A DNA stretch of 64,000 nucleotides. Source: JARBAU01 sp040414675. GTDB lineage: Archaea > Thermoproteota > Nitrososphaeria > Nitrososphaerales > Nitrososphaeraceae. This document shows, piece after piece, positions 1-8,311 of the stretch (position 1 is the first letter of the stretch; each line of letters begins with the position of its first letter). The translations under genes were made by a program, and so were the position numbers. The notes under the pieces are model-generated. The model was not told the origin of the DNA, made no database searches, and saw nothing but the letters and a program-made list of their open reading frames with translations. The stretch spans positions 1 through 64,000 of the forward strand of contig JBEDUN010000053.1 of the NCBI GenBank assembly GCA_040414675.1, given 5' to 3'.

Positions 1-200
1 TTGGAGAGGTTGAAAGACGAGTGATTTCTCAATTGTTGTCATTAATGGATGGATTAGAAGCAAGAGGCGAGGTAGTTGTTATTGCGGCTACCAACAGAAT
101 AAATGCAATAGATCCTGCATTAAGAAGGCCAGGTAGATTTGACAGAGAAATAGAGATAAAGGTTCCAGAGGATATACATAGATATACAAATAGGAGATAG
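1..200 (+). pseudogene. CDC48/VCP-type AAA+ ATPase, broken 3' end
   Basis: The frame starting at base 3 reads into the window and encodes the second region of homology of a CDC48-type AAA+ ATPase: SLMDGLEARGEVVVIAATN (Walker B side and sensor 1), then the arginine-finger segment DPALRRPGRFDREIEIKVP. In intact CDC48 proteins this is the middle of the D1 domain and several hundred residues follow. Here the frame runs into DIHRYTNRR and a TAG at 198-200, and no continuation is seen in the other frames. It is therefore the broken end of a gene or a truncated paralogue. The family is clear; the 5' part lies outside the window. Confidence 0.75.
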
Positions 201-834
201 TAGTAGTGGTAAAGTATAGAAATTTAAAGATGGTGTAAATTATGACAACAAAAGTCTAATATCAGACATTTTTGCTAGTGAGAGCAATTAGGACATATAG
301 ATATGAACATAATTTTGAGTATATGTTACACTTCATAGTTCAGACATCAAAACTAGGCTTTGCACTTCACAACAGTAGTAGATCTAAATGTTACTATTAT
401 AGCGAAAAGTACCTAATTCCTTTATGGGCTAAGTAGACTGTCAGGATTCCATAAATCTAGATTCGCTTTCAAATATGGAAACACATCTACTGCGTAATAT
501 AGATTCTTTATTCGGATCTCTCTCTATCGCTATCTCTGCAGATATTAATTTGTAATATGCAGCGATCACTGCTATAGATCATATAGTTACATTATAGGTT
601 GTTGATCATGATCACGATCTGTGTCGTCTTCATCGCAATATCAACTACTATCACATCAGAATATTTCTAGCTAAATCAATAAAAACTGGTCTTATTGTTA
701 TTCAAACATATCATAAAACAAAGTATAACAAATATCGAATTAGCTCTATTCAAAAGGATTAGGTTCAAGTATTGATATCGATAAGTCAATATGAAATGTT
801 AATAAGGTATATGATGCATGGTGTCTAATAACAT
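201..834. other. Intergenic, no gene seen
   Basis: AT-rich sequence with stops in all frames. I see no RNA gene, repeat or convincing promoter in it. Confidence 0.5.
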
Positions 835-1164
835 ATGATCGCCACCGTGGCAAGGCGTAAACTTAATAGGGATATTCAAAACGATAACTACCATTCTGAT
901 TCTGTTTCTTATTGTTTCTCTAACTTATTACAAAGAAGATTATTTCAAAAATCATTAATGCAAGACTTTGTTAACCAACTCGACATAGCGGATGGATTAA
1001 AACAATTACTGATAAGTCGGGACATTTCATTAAAGGATCTATTGCATATTTCGTATTCAGAGTTAGGAGAATACCTTGATATAGATGATTTTGTAGCTCG
1101 ACTAATAGTTTTTGCAATAAAAAATAAAATTAAATCCTACAATAATCTGAATTATCACCAGTAA
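835..1164 (+). CDS. Hypothetical protein, helix-hairpin-helix-like C-terminus
   Basis: A 109-residue, mostly polar protein starting at ATG. I do not recognise a family by name. The second half (about residues 50-98) reads as short amphipathic helices, with ADGLKQLLISRDISLKDLL followed by YSELGEYLDIDDFVARLI. This resembles the helix-hairpin-helix or SAM-like repeats of DNA-associated proteins. There is no signal peptide or membrane segment. It stands alone, with long non-coding flanks on both sides. Coding is plausible from the composition; the function is unknown. Confidence 0.55.
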   Translation: MIATVARRKLNRDIQNDNYHSDSVSYCFSNLLQRRLFQKSLMQDFVNQLDIADGLKQLLISRDISLKDLLHISYSELGEYLDIDDFVARLIVFAIKNKIKSYNNLNYHQ

Positions 1165-1826
1165 TCAAAAAATAGTCACTCAACAACAAGAATTTTACAG
1201 CTATAACATTTACTATGTTAAATAATAAGTATACAAGGATTTTCACTTGAGCGCTGCACATGACACTTTAAACCGTTTAATATGTCATATAAAAATATCA
1301 CATTTGTTGTAAGTTAGACTCAAAGTGTATTTTTTAATACAATACGAATTATGTAATATTTGTTGGCAGCAGTATTATTTTTCACAATACCTATCTTGGT
1401 CGCTGGTAAGTAGATATTGCATAATGTGCTACATAATCAATACTAAATTTAGCCCTAGACAAGGTTCGGAACGTTCTTCTAATGTGGAAGTAGGATCCTT
1501 ATTAGCCGCAAACAACTATTCTAAACATAGATTAAGATTAAATTAATAACATAGAGTATAATTAGGGTAGAACTTGGCTATTATTGAGATATATTATATT
1601 CAGTACTTTTCCATATTACCCCTATTTAGGTTCAATTATATGATTAGAAGTTGCAATTAGCGTCATAATTAACTAGTCTTCATCTTCATCTTCACATATA
1701 ATGAGACTGAGTATCGCAGAAGTTTGAATAAAGAATTGGTCTTGTGAGTAAGAACTAGATATTTAAAAATTTGGTCAACAAATTTACCCAAAAATAAAAT
1801 GAAAGAGAAGTTTATTCAATAACCTA
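1165..1826. other. Intergenic, no convincing gene
   Basis: One 73-codon frame (1325-1546) is Cys/Tyr-rich and does not look coding. Nothing else was recognised. Confidence 0.45.
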
Positions 1827-2078
1827 TTATTTGATTTCTGGATCCTCTCCAGTATTACCTAATTCCATTTCCTCTACCTTAAGTGATATTCTAACCCACT
1901 TATCCTTATTTTTAAACAAATGCATAGATACTCCTTTCCATGTTTCATGAGGAAGTCTGTCCCCAATCATTCTGGTCAATCTATCTCTTAATCGATTTGC
2001 TTGATAGTCTGCAATCATCAGGTTTCCAACTATGTTTTCTAGTTCTCGATCCCTTGCTTCAATTTCCTCTTTTTCCAA
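1827..2078 (-). CDS. Hypothetical small charged protein
   Basis: An 83-residue protein rich in Glu, Arg and Lys. Residues 1-40 form a likely helix or coiled coil (EIEARDRELENIVGNLMIAD). The rest is mixed, with a tryptophan-containing segment KGVSMHLFKNKDKWVRISLK. There is no membrane segment or Cys cluster. Composition and codon use look coding. No family was recognised, and the neighbours on both sides are non-coding, so context gives no clue. Confidence 0.5.
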   Translation of the reverse strand: MEKEEIEARDRELENIVGNLMIADYQANRLRDRLTRMIGDRLPHETWKGVSMHLFKNKDKWVRISLKVEEMELGNTGEDPEIK

Positions 2079-2339
2079 TTTTGCTTGACCAGTTAATTAG
2101 TTAGTTAGTCATCCTAATCTGCATTTTCTATATATTGTCTACTTCCTATTTGATAGTGAATTTCACCTATGTAATTTGTTGTGTCTATTACTGGAGTAGA
2201 AAGGTTTCCACCACATACTGGAATCCCCGTTTCCTCTGTTTCTTTGTTCTCAAGTAGTATACAGTCACTACTACTACTTGTACCTTTCATTCATCTATAT
2301 TTAGACAACATACTATGAAGCACATACTGATAACCAAGC

Positions 2340-3010
2340 CTGAGACAATAAATTATTGGATACCGTTTCTAATTAGCAGTGCATTATTAGCATGTTTATT
2401 CTGATATAAGCGGAAACGATTTACTATAGATCAGGGTAGGCCATATCGAACAGTGAATTTACCAACTAACCACATGTCAAGCTAAATACATATCCATTCA
2501 TGAACTACTTGGTAACAAACTATAAAGCTGTCATTAGATTGAGTTCAGCTGTCTGAGTGGAATAGCCAACTGAACTCCGAGCCTAATGACAGGATATTAT
2601 GCTTGATGCAAGTGTCTATTGATCATTATAGTTTAAAACAATTGAAAGTATGACTTATGGCTGGTGTGGATATTGGGTTAATTAAACCACATACAAATGA
2701 AGACGACCATAAACTGAATATGAATGAATAGTACGATATAAAAGAGACAACAGACGACCAATGAGGAGTCCCGACCCTAGAGGATAATTCAACCAATCTA
2801 TGAGTACTGGGATCCATGGCCGTGATGAATCGTCAGAGTAACGGTCTGGGCTGCACGAGCAGTACTATATAGTGGACAATATTCTAAATCAATGTTACAT
2901 TGCTAGCAGGCAGGGTTTTTGTTCAATTACTGGCAGTATTCAATCTCATGATTATGGAACAGAATCGTGAGAGATTGAATATGACCAGGTAGTCAACCTG
3001 CCCACCGGTG
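2340..3010. ncRNA. Candidate structured ncRNA, copy A
   Basis: About 670 bp without a convincing ORF that resemble 6150-6690 in several ordered blocks. Shared sequence includes TGCATTRTTAGC near 2380, ATCGAACWGTGAAT near 2445, TGAGTGGAATRGYCAA near 2553, TGGACAATATTC near 2873 and ATTATGGAACAGAAT near 2950. Two inverted repeats are obvious in this copy: CTGTCATTAG with CTAATGACAG (about 2528-2592), and ATTCAATCTC (2938-2947) with GAGATTGAAT (2971-2980), the latter closing a loop around ATGGAACAG. The block is more GC-rich than other spacers here. Strand is not settled. The alternative is a pair of badly decayed mobile elements. Confidence 0.45.
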
Positions 3011-3070
3011 TTTTTATCTATGCAGCATTCCTTAAGGAGGCTTTATGACTAGGTATTATTTGGATTTGTC

Positions 3071-3098
3071 TGGTAAGTAGGTTCGAACCTGTCTACCA
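3071..3098. other. 28-bp palindrome, operator- or hairpin-like
   Basis: A perfect 12-bp palindrome AGGTTCGAACCT (3079-3090) sits at the centre of a larger dyad with arms TGGTA and TACCA. It lies just past the end of candidate RNA copy A. The TTCGAA core resembles a tRNA T-loop, but no cloverleaf can be built around it. Confidence 0.4.
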
Positions 3099-3170
3099 AA
3101 TAAATCACTCCTTTGTCGAATTTTGGGTGAATCCACTTTACTATGGTAGACATTGTATAGAGATAATCAA

Positions 3171-3437
3171 TTAGAAACGAGCAGATTTCAAAAGGTGGCT
3201 AGAAGATTTACCTATATGAGTCTCAGGCGATACTCTATTTTCTTTTTCTTGAGTAATTTTTTGTCCGTCTCCAACATCTAATATATCTCCAAGGGGACCA
3301 AAAGCTTGATGAAATCCTCCTGATTTCTTTGCTTCATCTGCTAATGCTGATAACTGAGAATTCAGTCTTCTGACTTTATGTACTGCAGATTTAGCAGTAG
3401 TACCTATTCCGCCTATATCGTTTGAAATTGGCTTCAA
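3171..3437 (-). CDS. Hypothetical protein, probably 5'-truncated
   Basis: An 88-residue frame from a TTG. Its sequence (VHKVRRLNSQLSALADEAKK, then GGFHQAFGPLGDILDVGDG) has a clear helix followed by a glycine-rich segment and looks coding. The frame stays open and protein-like upstream of the assumed start (IEFGISVGVISYKSQIQIEA) without an ATG, GTG or TTG before the preceding stop. This suggests that the original 5' end has been lost. Family unknown. Confidence 0.4.
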   Translation of the reverse strand: MKPISNDIGGIGTTAKSAVHKVRRLNSQLSALADEAKKSGGFHQAFGPLGDILDVGDGQKITQEKENRVSPETHIGKSSSHLLKSARF

Positions 3438-4018
3438 TGCTTCAATCTGTATTTGTGATTTATAGGATATAACACCTACACTAATGCCAAATTCAATAAT
3501 TGCAGATTATACATAACAGGACTGCCACCTTCCCAAGCATTATATTTGTTCATCGTCTTCTTACGGTTTAGGATATTCTAAGAATTTCTAGAAATAGTTT
3601 ATAATTCTTACGTACTAATAGTTCCATAGCGAGAATTCAGAAATCTTTTGACACATTATGTTAAATTTGGTTATAAAGTTCATCGTGTATGTCATTGTCA
3701 GCCAAGATAAATCCAGGCCGTTGGGAAATGAATTGACTGATCCATGTTTCATTGCTGATAAGGCTTTTGACAGGTGATGGTGGCTTTGGTTGCGATGCCA
3801 ACGATCTACGGCCAATATCATTAATCATTTGAAATTTTTGTATTCCTAATTCTAACAACGACAACGACAACAATAACAATAACAATAACAATAACAACAA
3901 ACGATCTAAATTTATAATTCTATAACATTATGGCAAACACTCTTGAACTTTCATAATAGTCTGTAGTTTGACATATTGAGCCGAAAGTCATCCAGTTAAC
4001 TAACAAAAAATTATTTGA
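3438..4018. other. Gene-poor stretch with possible small ORF and microsatellite
   Basis: On the minus strand a frame at 3661-3828 could encode 55 residues (starting MINDIGRRSLASQPKP, ending LADNDIHDELYNQI). It is plausible but unsupported by context. A CAATAA-type tandem repeat lies directly upstream of it. Confidence 0.35.
3854..3900. repeat. CAATAA / CAACGA tandem repeat
   Basis: Short tandem repeat: two copies of a CAACGA-like unit, then about four of CAATAA, ending in CAACAA. Confidence 0.8.
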
Positions 4019-4960
4019 TTAGCTTTTCTGTCGAGTAGTGTCTAGTACAATATTGAATGTGCCAATGTACGATTGTCCTTCTTTAGTTATATTGACCATT
4101 AAATGCTTTCCACTATTGCTCTGAAATAGGCCATCAGTTGATGGTCCTGCATAAATACCATCTTGTTCATTCATCATGTCAGGAGGTCCATGTTTGCTAT
4201 ATGGCAGTTGTTTATGGACCTGTTCATTTACAGAATTGTTAAAGTATAGCTGTGATGTCCAATCTAAAGTTTTGTCTGATCCGTCAAATGTACGAATCTT
4301 GTCATGTATATGAATGGCTCTGCCTTGATACCAACCTGGATATATCGTTGTAAATCTAACGGTTCCACTACTGTCCGTAAGTTGATATCCTCTAAGGAAT
4401 TTCTTTCCTATCGTACCTTGGTCAGCAATATCTGAATAAATACCCTGAGAATTAGCATGCCAGATATCCACCTTGGCTCCTTTGAGAGGACTACATAAAC
4501 CACTTTTATTTATACCATATACATGTATCACTAGATGTAACGGAGTGCCTTGCTGCATTGACCCGTCAGAAGGATCCGTTCTAATATCAGATCGGTTAGG
4601 CATGCCATCAACAAAGTACGGACCTTCTGTCTGCTGTGGAGTACCTTCATGTTCTATCAGTGATGGTGTGAGTGTGCATGGCTTGTTGGTTGACGCGCTT
4701 TTTTGCGACGCAGACAATTCAGGAGATATTGATGGTGGAGGAAATGTAGTTGGGCTAGGTCCGACTGGAGAAGATAAATTCGGCATTGATACGGAATATA
4801 TATTGCCAGTACTTAGATTGGGTTTCGCTGAAGTTGGAGCAGACACTAATCCAGATCCTAGCATAATTAGGACTGTTAAAGACAACTGAAGGAATAGTAA
4901 AATAGCTCTTTTGTTTTTTATTAACATTGACTTTGTATCTTTCTCGTTAGCAAGAGTCAT
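4019..4960 (-). CDS. Secreted intradiol ring-cleavage dioxygenase-like protein
   Basis: A 313-residue protein of the intradiol (protocatechuate/catechol) dioxygenase fold, which uses non-haem Fe(III) to open catechol rings between the hydroxyls. A hydrophobic segment at residues 19-40 acts as signal peptide or anchor. It is followed by a Pro/Ser-rich linker to about 95 and the dioxygenase domain at about 104-310. Visible signatures are TEGPYFVDG, VDIWHANSQGIYSD and YPGWYQGRAIHIHDK. The expected iron ligands are Tyr175, Tyr211, His217 and His219, so the site looks intact. It is exported, unlike cytoplasmic PcaGH, and stands alone without other aromatic-degradation genes; the true substrate is unknown. 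A second, cytoplasmic extradiol-type dioxygenase lies at 42174-43103. Confidence 0.85.
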   Translation of the reverse strand: MTLANEKDTKSMLIKNKRAILLFLQLSLTVLIMLGSGLVSAPTSAKPNLSTGNIYSVSMPNLSSPVGPSPTTFPPPSISPELSASQKSASTNKPCTLTPSLIEHEGTPQQTEGPYFVDGMPNRSDIRTDPSDGSMQQGTPLHLVIHVYGINKSGLCSPLKGAKVDIWHANSQGIYSDIADQGTIGKKFLRGYQLTDSSGTVRFTTIYPGWYQGRAIHIHDKIRTFDGSDKTLDWTSQLYFNNSVNEQVHKQLPYSKHGPPDMMNEQDGIYAGPSTDGLFQSNSGKHLMVNITKEGQSYIGTFNIVLDTTRQKS

Positions 4961-5928
4961 GTATATTGCTACTAGTTGATATAATATTTAAAACCAACAG
5001 CAACAAACTAGCTAAACCAACAAAATTACACAAAATTACACATTAGCTGCTTATTACGATATAAGGAAATATCTCACGTTCTTTCATTGATACAGGGGCT
5101 AAGAAATATGCAGCTGAAAAGGAATAGATCTGCTAGTATACTGCTGAAAAGGAATAGATCTGCTAGTATACTGCTGGGATCGTTTGCATCTATAACTGGT
5201 CTATTTACAGCTTGTCCTAGTCGTACGTCATTATTCAATTTTGGGACTATGTTTGGACCATAGTTCATCGGTGACTGTCATTACATCTACACTTTATGGG
5301 CCCCTATTAATAATTAGCATACTATTGCTCGTAGTTGCAACCTTTATGACAACTTATAGTACGTAAGGCGAAACTTAGTCAATGTAGAATATGAATTAAT
5401 AACAAATATAGAATTATCAATTCGCCATTGATCTATCGTTAAGTATTTTAATACAAGACCGCGCCTAGTTGTGGAATTCCGAACAAATTGATTATGGACA
5501 TAGCTATCTAAATAAAAAGTTGCCATCTATTTGAACACATGCAATGTCATTATCACACTATGCTGTGTACAGACAATCCCTTAATGTTAGTTAAGTTCTA
5601 ACACACTACGTGTTCTTTAACTTCTGACATCAAAACGTATTGGTGATAATACCAAAAAATTGGAGGGAAAGTCGTGTCTCTTAAATCAAGTTGATCGAAT
5701 TTTAGAAGTGGTGGTGGTGATATCAGACTTGCAATGCTCAACAATCATAAAAATTACTAGCTATACCAAAAAAAGAATAACTGTCCAGATAGAACACGAG
5801 TTGCCGGTAAAATCTGACATGATTGCTGTATCAGTCCACCGACAACTGTATCTTTTGTCTTGTACGCACCAATGGAACCCGAATGCTCGTCATCTTATGA
5901 ACAGCATACGTAATAACTGTAGTAGAAC
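4961..5928. other. Gene-poor stretch
   Basis: Short minus-strand frames at 5074-5268 and 5344-5526 and a plus-strand frame at 5660-5971 are open. None has a recognisable domain, and the first contains the 30-bp tandem duplication in-frame. I do not call them genes. Confidence 0.4.
5113..5172. repeat. Exact 30-bp tandem duplication
   Basis: The 30-base unit beginning GCTGAAAAGGAATAG and ending CTAGTATACT occurs twice head to tail without a mismatch, followed by the first five bases of a third copy. Confidence 0.9.
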
Positions 5929-5990
5929 ATCTCGGGTTGGAAATCCTAAACTTGATAGTAGAATGGTATAGGATTTCCAACCCGGGAGAT
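5929..5990. other. Long hairpin (inverted repeat)
   Basis: The left arm (5929-5948) contains CGGGTTGGAAATCCTA. The right arm (5969-5990) contains its exact complement TAGGATTTCCAACCCG. This gives a 16-bp perfect stem, extended by ATCT/AGAT with a 2-nt bulge, and a 20-nt loop. No T-tract follows, so a simple terminator is not obvious. It could be a small RNA hairpin or the paired ends of a small mobile element. It lies about 160 bp before candidate RNA copy B. Confidence 0.7.
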
Positions 5991-6149
5991 AACTGATTTT
6001 GAATGCCTATATCGCCTAGTCTTTATAATTTAAAAAAGTTAATAGTGTTACATCTGAATTTACTCCATTAGAGATGCTTCTACAAAGATTAATTAGATAT
6101 ACCACAAGATGTAACCCCTGACATCAATAGTATAATCTGTCTGAGCACA

Positions 6150-6690
6150 GCAATGAAGTAACAGTATATCTGAACTCCATCTATATCTAATACTGCATTG
6201 TTAGCGGATTGATTCTATTGCAATCAGAAATGATTTACTGGTAAATCATTGTGGTCACATCGAACTGTGAATCTATCAGGAAGTCAAATTTGTTCAAGGG
6301 AATTAGTCTGTATCTGGGTGAGTGGGAATGAGTGGAATGGTCAATTTAACTCCGAACTTAATGAGAGATACAAGATAATGGAGATATCACTTTGATCATA
6401 ATATCTTTGAGTTAAAACCTGCAAGGGGATATGTAATCTAGATAACGATCATGGAATCCAGTGGTTGGGCTAGAATGACCGGACTCCACGATCGTACGAG
6501 TATCTCAGAACAGCAGCGTTCGTATTAGACGAACTGGGGCTGTACTTGTATATCGTAATGGACAATATTCCTTATCAATGCTTCATTACTACAGGCTTCT
6601 GATTAAATATTGGTAGGATTCAATCCCACGATTATGGAACAGAATGGTAAATGAGATTGAATATGTCAGGCAGTCAGCCTACCTACCAAC
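6150..6690. ncRNA. Candidate structured ncRNA, copy B
   Basis: Diverged copy of the block at 2340-3010, in the same orientation. Ordered shared blocks are TGCATTGTTAGC (about 6194), GAAATGATTTACT (about 6227), CATCGAACTGTGAAT (about 6258), TGAGTGGAATGGTCAA (about 6329), TGGACAATATTC (about 6559), ATTATGGAACAGAAT (about 6630) and GAGATTGAATATG (about 6653). Sequence between blocks has changed freely in length, which fits an RNA with conserved core elements better than a protein gene. No ORF of note covers it. Not matched to any Rfam family I can recall. Confidence 0.45.
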
Positions 6691-7203
6691 GTTAGTCTCT
6701 CGTACTAATCTTGAACAACATACGTTTTTAATGTTATTAATCTCACTCACATTAGGATTTAGAAAAGTTTTCCAACGTAATAACTATTCATCTTGAGAAT
6801 GAACTATTAATTGTTATTATCAATAAGCACTCAATTTCAATTAATATAGAGTTGTCTGGAATAATAAAAGTTGGAATTTCGGTTACTCATATTCATGGAA
6901 TGAGGGAAAACCTTCACCTTTTCAATGGTATGTAAATCAAGGATTTAACTCTAGAAATAAATGCCAGCTACTATCGCTTTCCAATGGAATCTTGGATAAA
7001 TGCATGGTTATCTGCTGCTTATCAAGATTATTTCTCTTTTTCTATCAAGGTTAATCACTATATCACAGATTATACGATTGAAAGGAGAAAAAGCCCTACA
7101 ATTAATTCTTTTTCCATAATTAGTTGGACCACGAATAACTTGTCTAATTTATTAGCAATGGCAGGTAAATTATTTTTAAGAAATAAGAAATATTATAATA
7201 CTA
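6691..7203. other. Spacer upstream of PPOX-family gene
   Basis: AT-rich. A frame at 6984-7223 is not protein-like. No other feature seen. Confidence 0.4.
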
Positions 7204-7662
7204 ATGACAGAAATGTCAATTAAAGAGATTAAGAGTTTTCTAAAACAGGGTACCTTTACAGGTAAACTAGCCACGGTTAAAGAAGATGGAAGTCCCCATG
7301 TTGTTCCAATTTGGTTTGTATTAGTGGAGGATGGCAATAGTAAGGGAAAGATAGGAGAAATTATACTTACTACTGGAAGCACGTCGATCAAAGCTAGAAA
7401 TATTCAACGTGACAATCGAGTAAGTATTTCTATAGACGATCAAATACCTCCATTCTCTTTTGTGACAGTACATGGCACAGCAAAGATACAGAATCCTAAA
7501 GGAAACGAACTTCTTAGATGGGCTACTAAAATTGCAGAACGTTATATGGGCAAAGGTAATGCAAAAAAATATGGCAAAGTAAATAGTAGCGAAGGGGCAG
7601 TCATGGTAAGCATAAAACCTACAAAGATCATAGCAGAAAAAGAGATATCCATATTAGATTAA
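7204..7662 (+). CDS. PPOX-class F420- or FMN-dependent flavoprotein
   Basis: A 152-residue split-barrel protein of the pyridoxamine-5'-phosphate-oxidase-like class. The N-terminal signature FTGKLATVKEDGSPHVVPIW is followed by IILTTGSTSIKARNIQRD, the strand-turn that binds the cofactor phosphate, and NRVSISIDDQ...FVTVHGTAKI. Length and motif order match the short F420-dependent oxidoreductases common in Thaumarchaeota, which make F420; FMN use cannot be excluded. Start: ATG at 7204, with a second in-frame ATG at 7213. No signal peptide. It is monocistronic, with T-rich sequence about 90 bp downstream. The substrate is unknown. Confidence 0.85.
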   Translation: MTEMSIKEIKSFLKQGTFTGKLATVKEDGSPHVVPIWFVLVEDGNSKGKIGEIILTTGSTSIKARNIQRDNRVSISIDDQIPPFSFVTVHGTAKIQNPKGNELLRWATKIAERYMGKGNAKKYGKVNSSEGAVMVSIKPTKIIAEKEISILD

Positions 7663-8311
7663 GCCCCATAATACTTCGGCTATGGCACTACCAAATAACA
7701 ATTAATCACATCATCATTAACTAGTACAATTACATTCCAGTCGGAATCATACTAAAAATTATTTTTTTCTTTTCTTTTTCTTTTGCTTATAGTGATCATC
7801 ATTGATGATTCTGTGCTTTTATTTCACCATTACTTACTACATTGTAACCCTTGTTTTAGTCACGACAAGCCTTACTTTTGAATAGTATATCCCCTATTGT
7901 TGGTATTGATCTTATTCTTATGACTTCATTTTGACTATCACCATTCTCTTTCTATTAGAAATCTCATCTGCTATTGCCTGAGTTGAGCTAGAATCAGGGG
8001 GGTAGACAATTAATGATTGAATGAAGAAAGAGTCTTCATGTCACATATACTTCACATGGGATATGGAAAAAGTTCTTCGATTTTCAATATTTTCACTACA
8101 TCATGGATAATTAAACTTCTTGCCATTGTGCACTCTAACTTTAAAGCGCAAATAGAAAAGTGTTACCAAACGATATCTTTTTGTATACTTTGATTCTTCA
8201 AATATTGCAAACGAATGCAAGATTTTGCAATTTATCAAATACACTAAATATTATTTATGATAAATCTAGAATCACACATATTATTTTAAGTGATGCTGCG
8301 TACTCTTAATT
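7663..8311. other. Spacer with poly-T tracts and a possible gene remnant
   Basis: T-rich runs at about 7758-7787 resemble archaeal termination signals for the upstream gene. On the minus strand about 7918-8040 reads as a protein-like fragment ending STQAIADEISNRKRMVIVKM with no start codon, probably the 3' remnant of an unidentified gene. Confidence 0.4.
8276..8311 (+). promoter_or_regulatory. Putative TATA-box promoter of the alcohol dehydrogenase cluster
   Basis: A TATTATTTTAA box centred near 8283 lies about 28 bp before the ATG at 8312. This fits an archaeal TATA element driving a leaderless or nearly leaderless transcript. It is a positional inference only. Confidence 0.35.

Noticed and set aside
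1325..1546. 73-codon plus-strand frame
   Set aside because: Cys/Tyr/Ile-rich composition, no domain, no context; looks like chance in AT-rich DNA.
2340..3010. RNase P RNA for the repeated block
   Set aside because: The conserved GAGGAAAGTC-type core and its partner motif were not found, and two copies would be unusual.
3066..3100. GGTTCGAACC as part of a tRNA gene
   Set aside because: No acceptor, D-arm or anticodon arm can be built around it; it is a symmetric palindrome instead.
4473..4889. 138-codon frame opposite the intradiol dioxygenase
   Set aside because: Shadow frame of a gene with clear domain evidence on the other strand.
5660..5971. 103-codon plus-strand frame
   Set aside because: Composition is not convincing and its end lies in the large inverted repeat.
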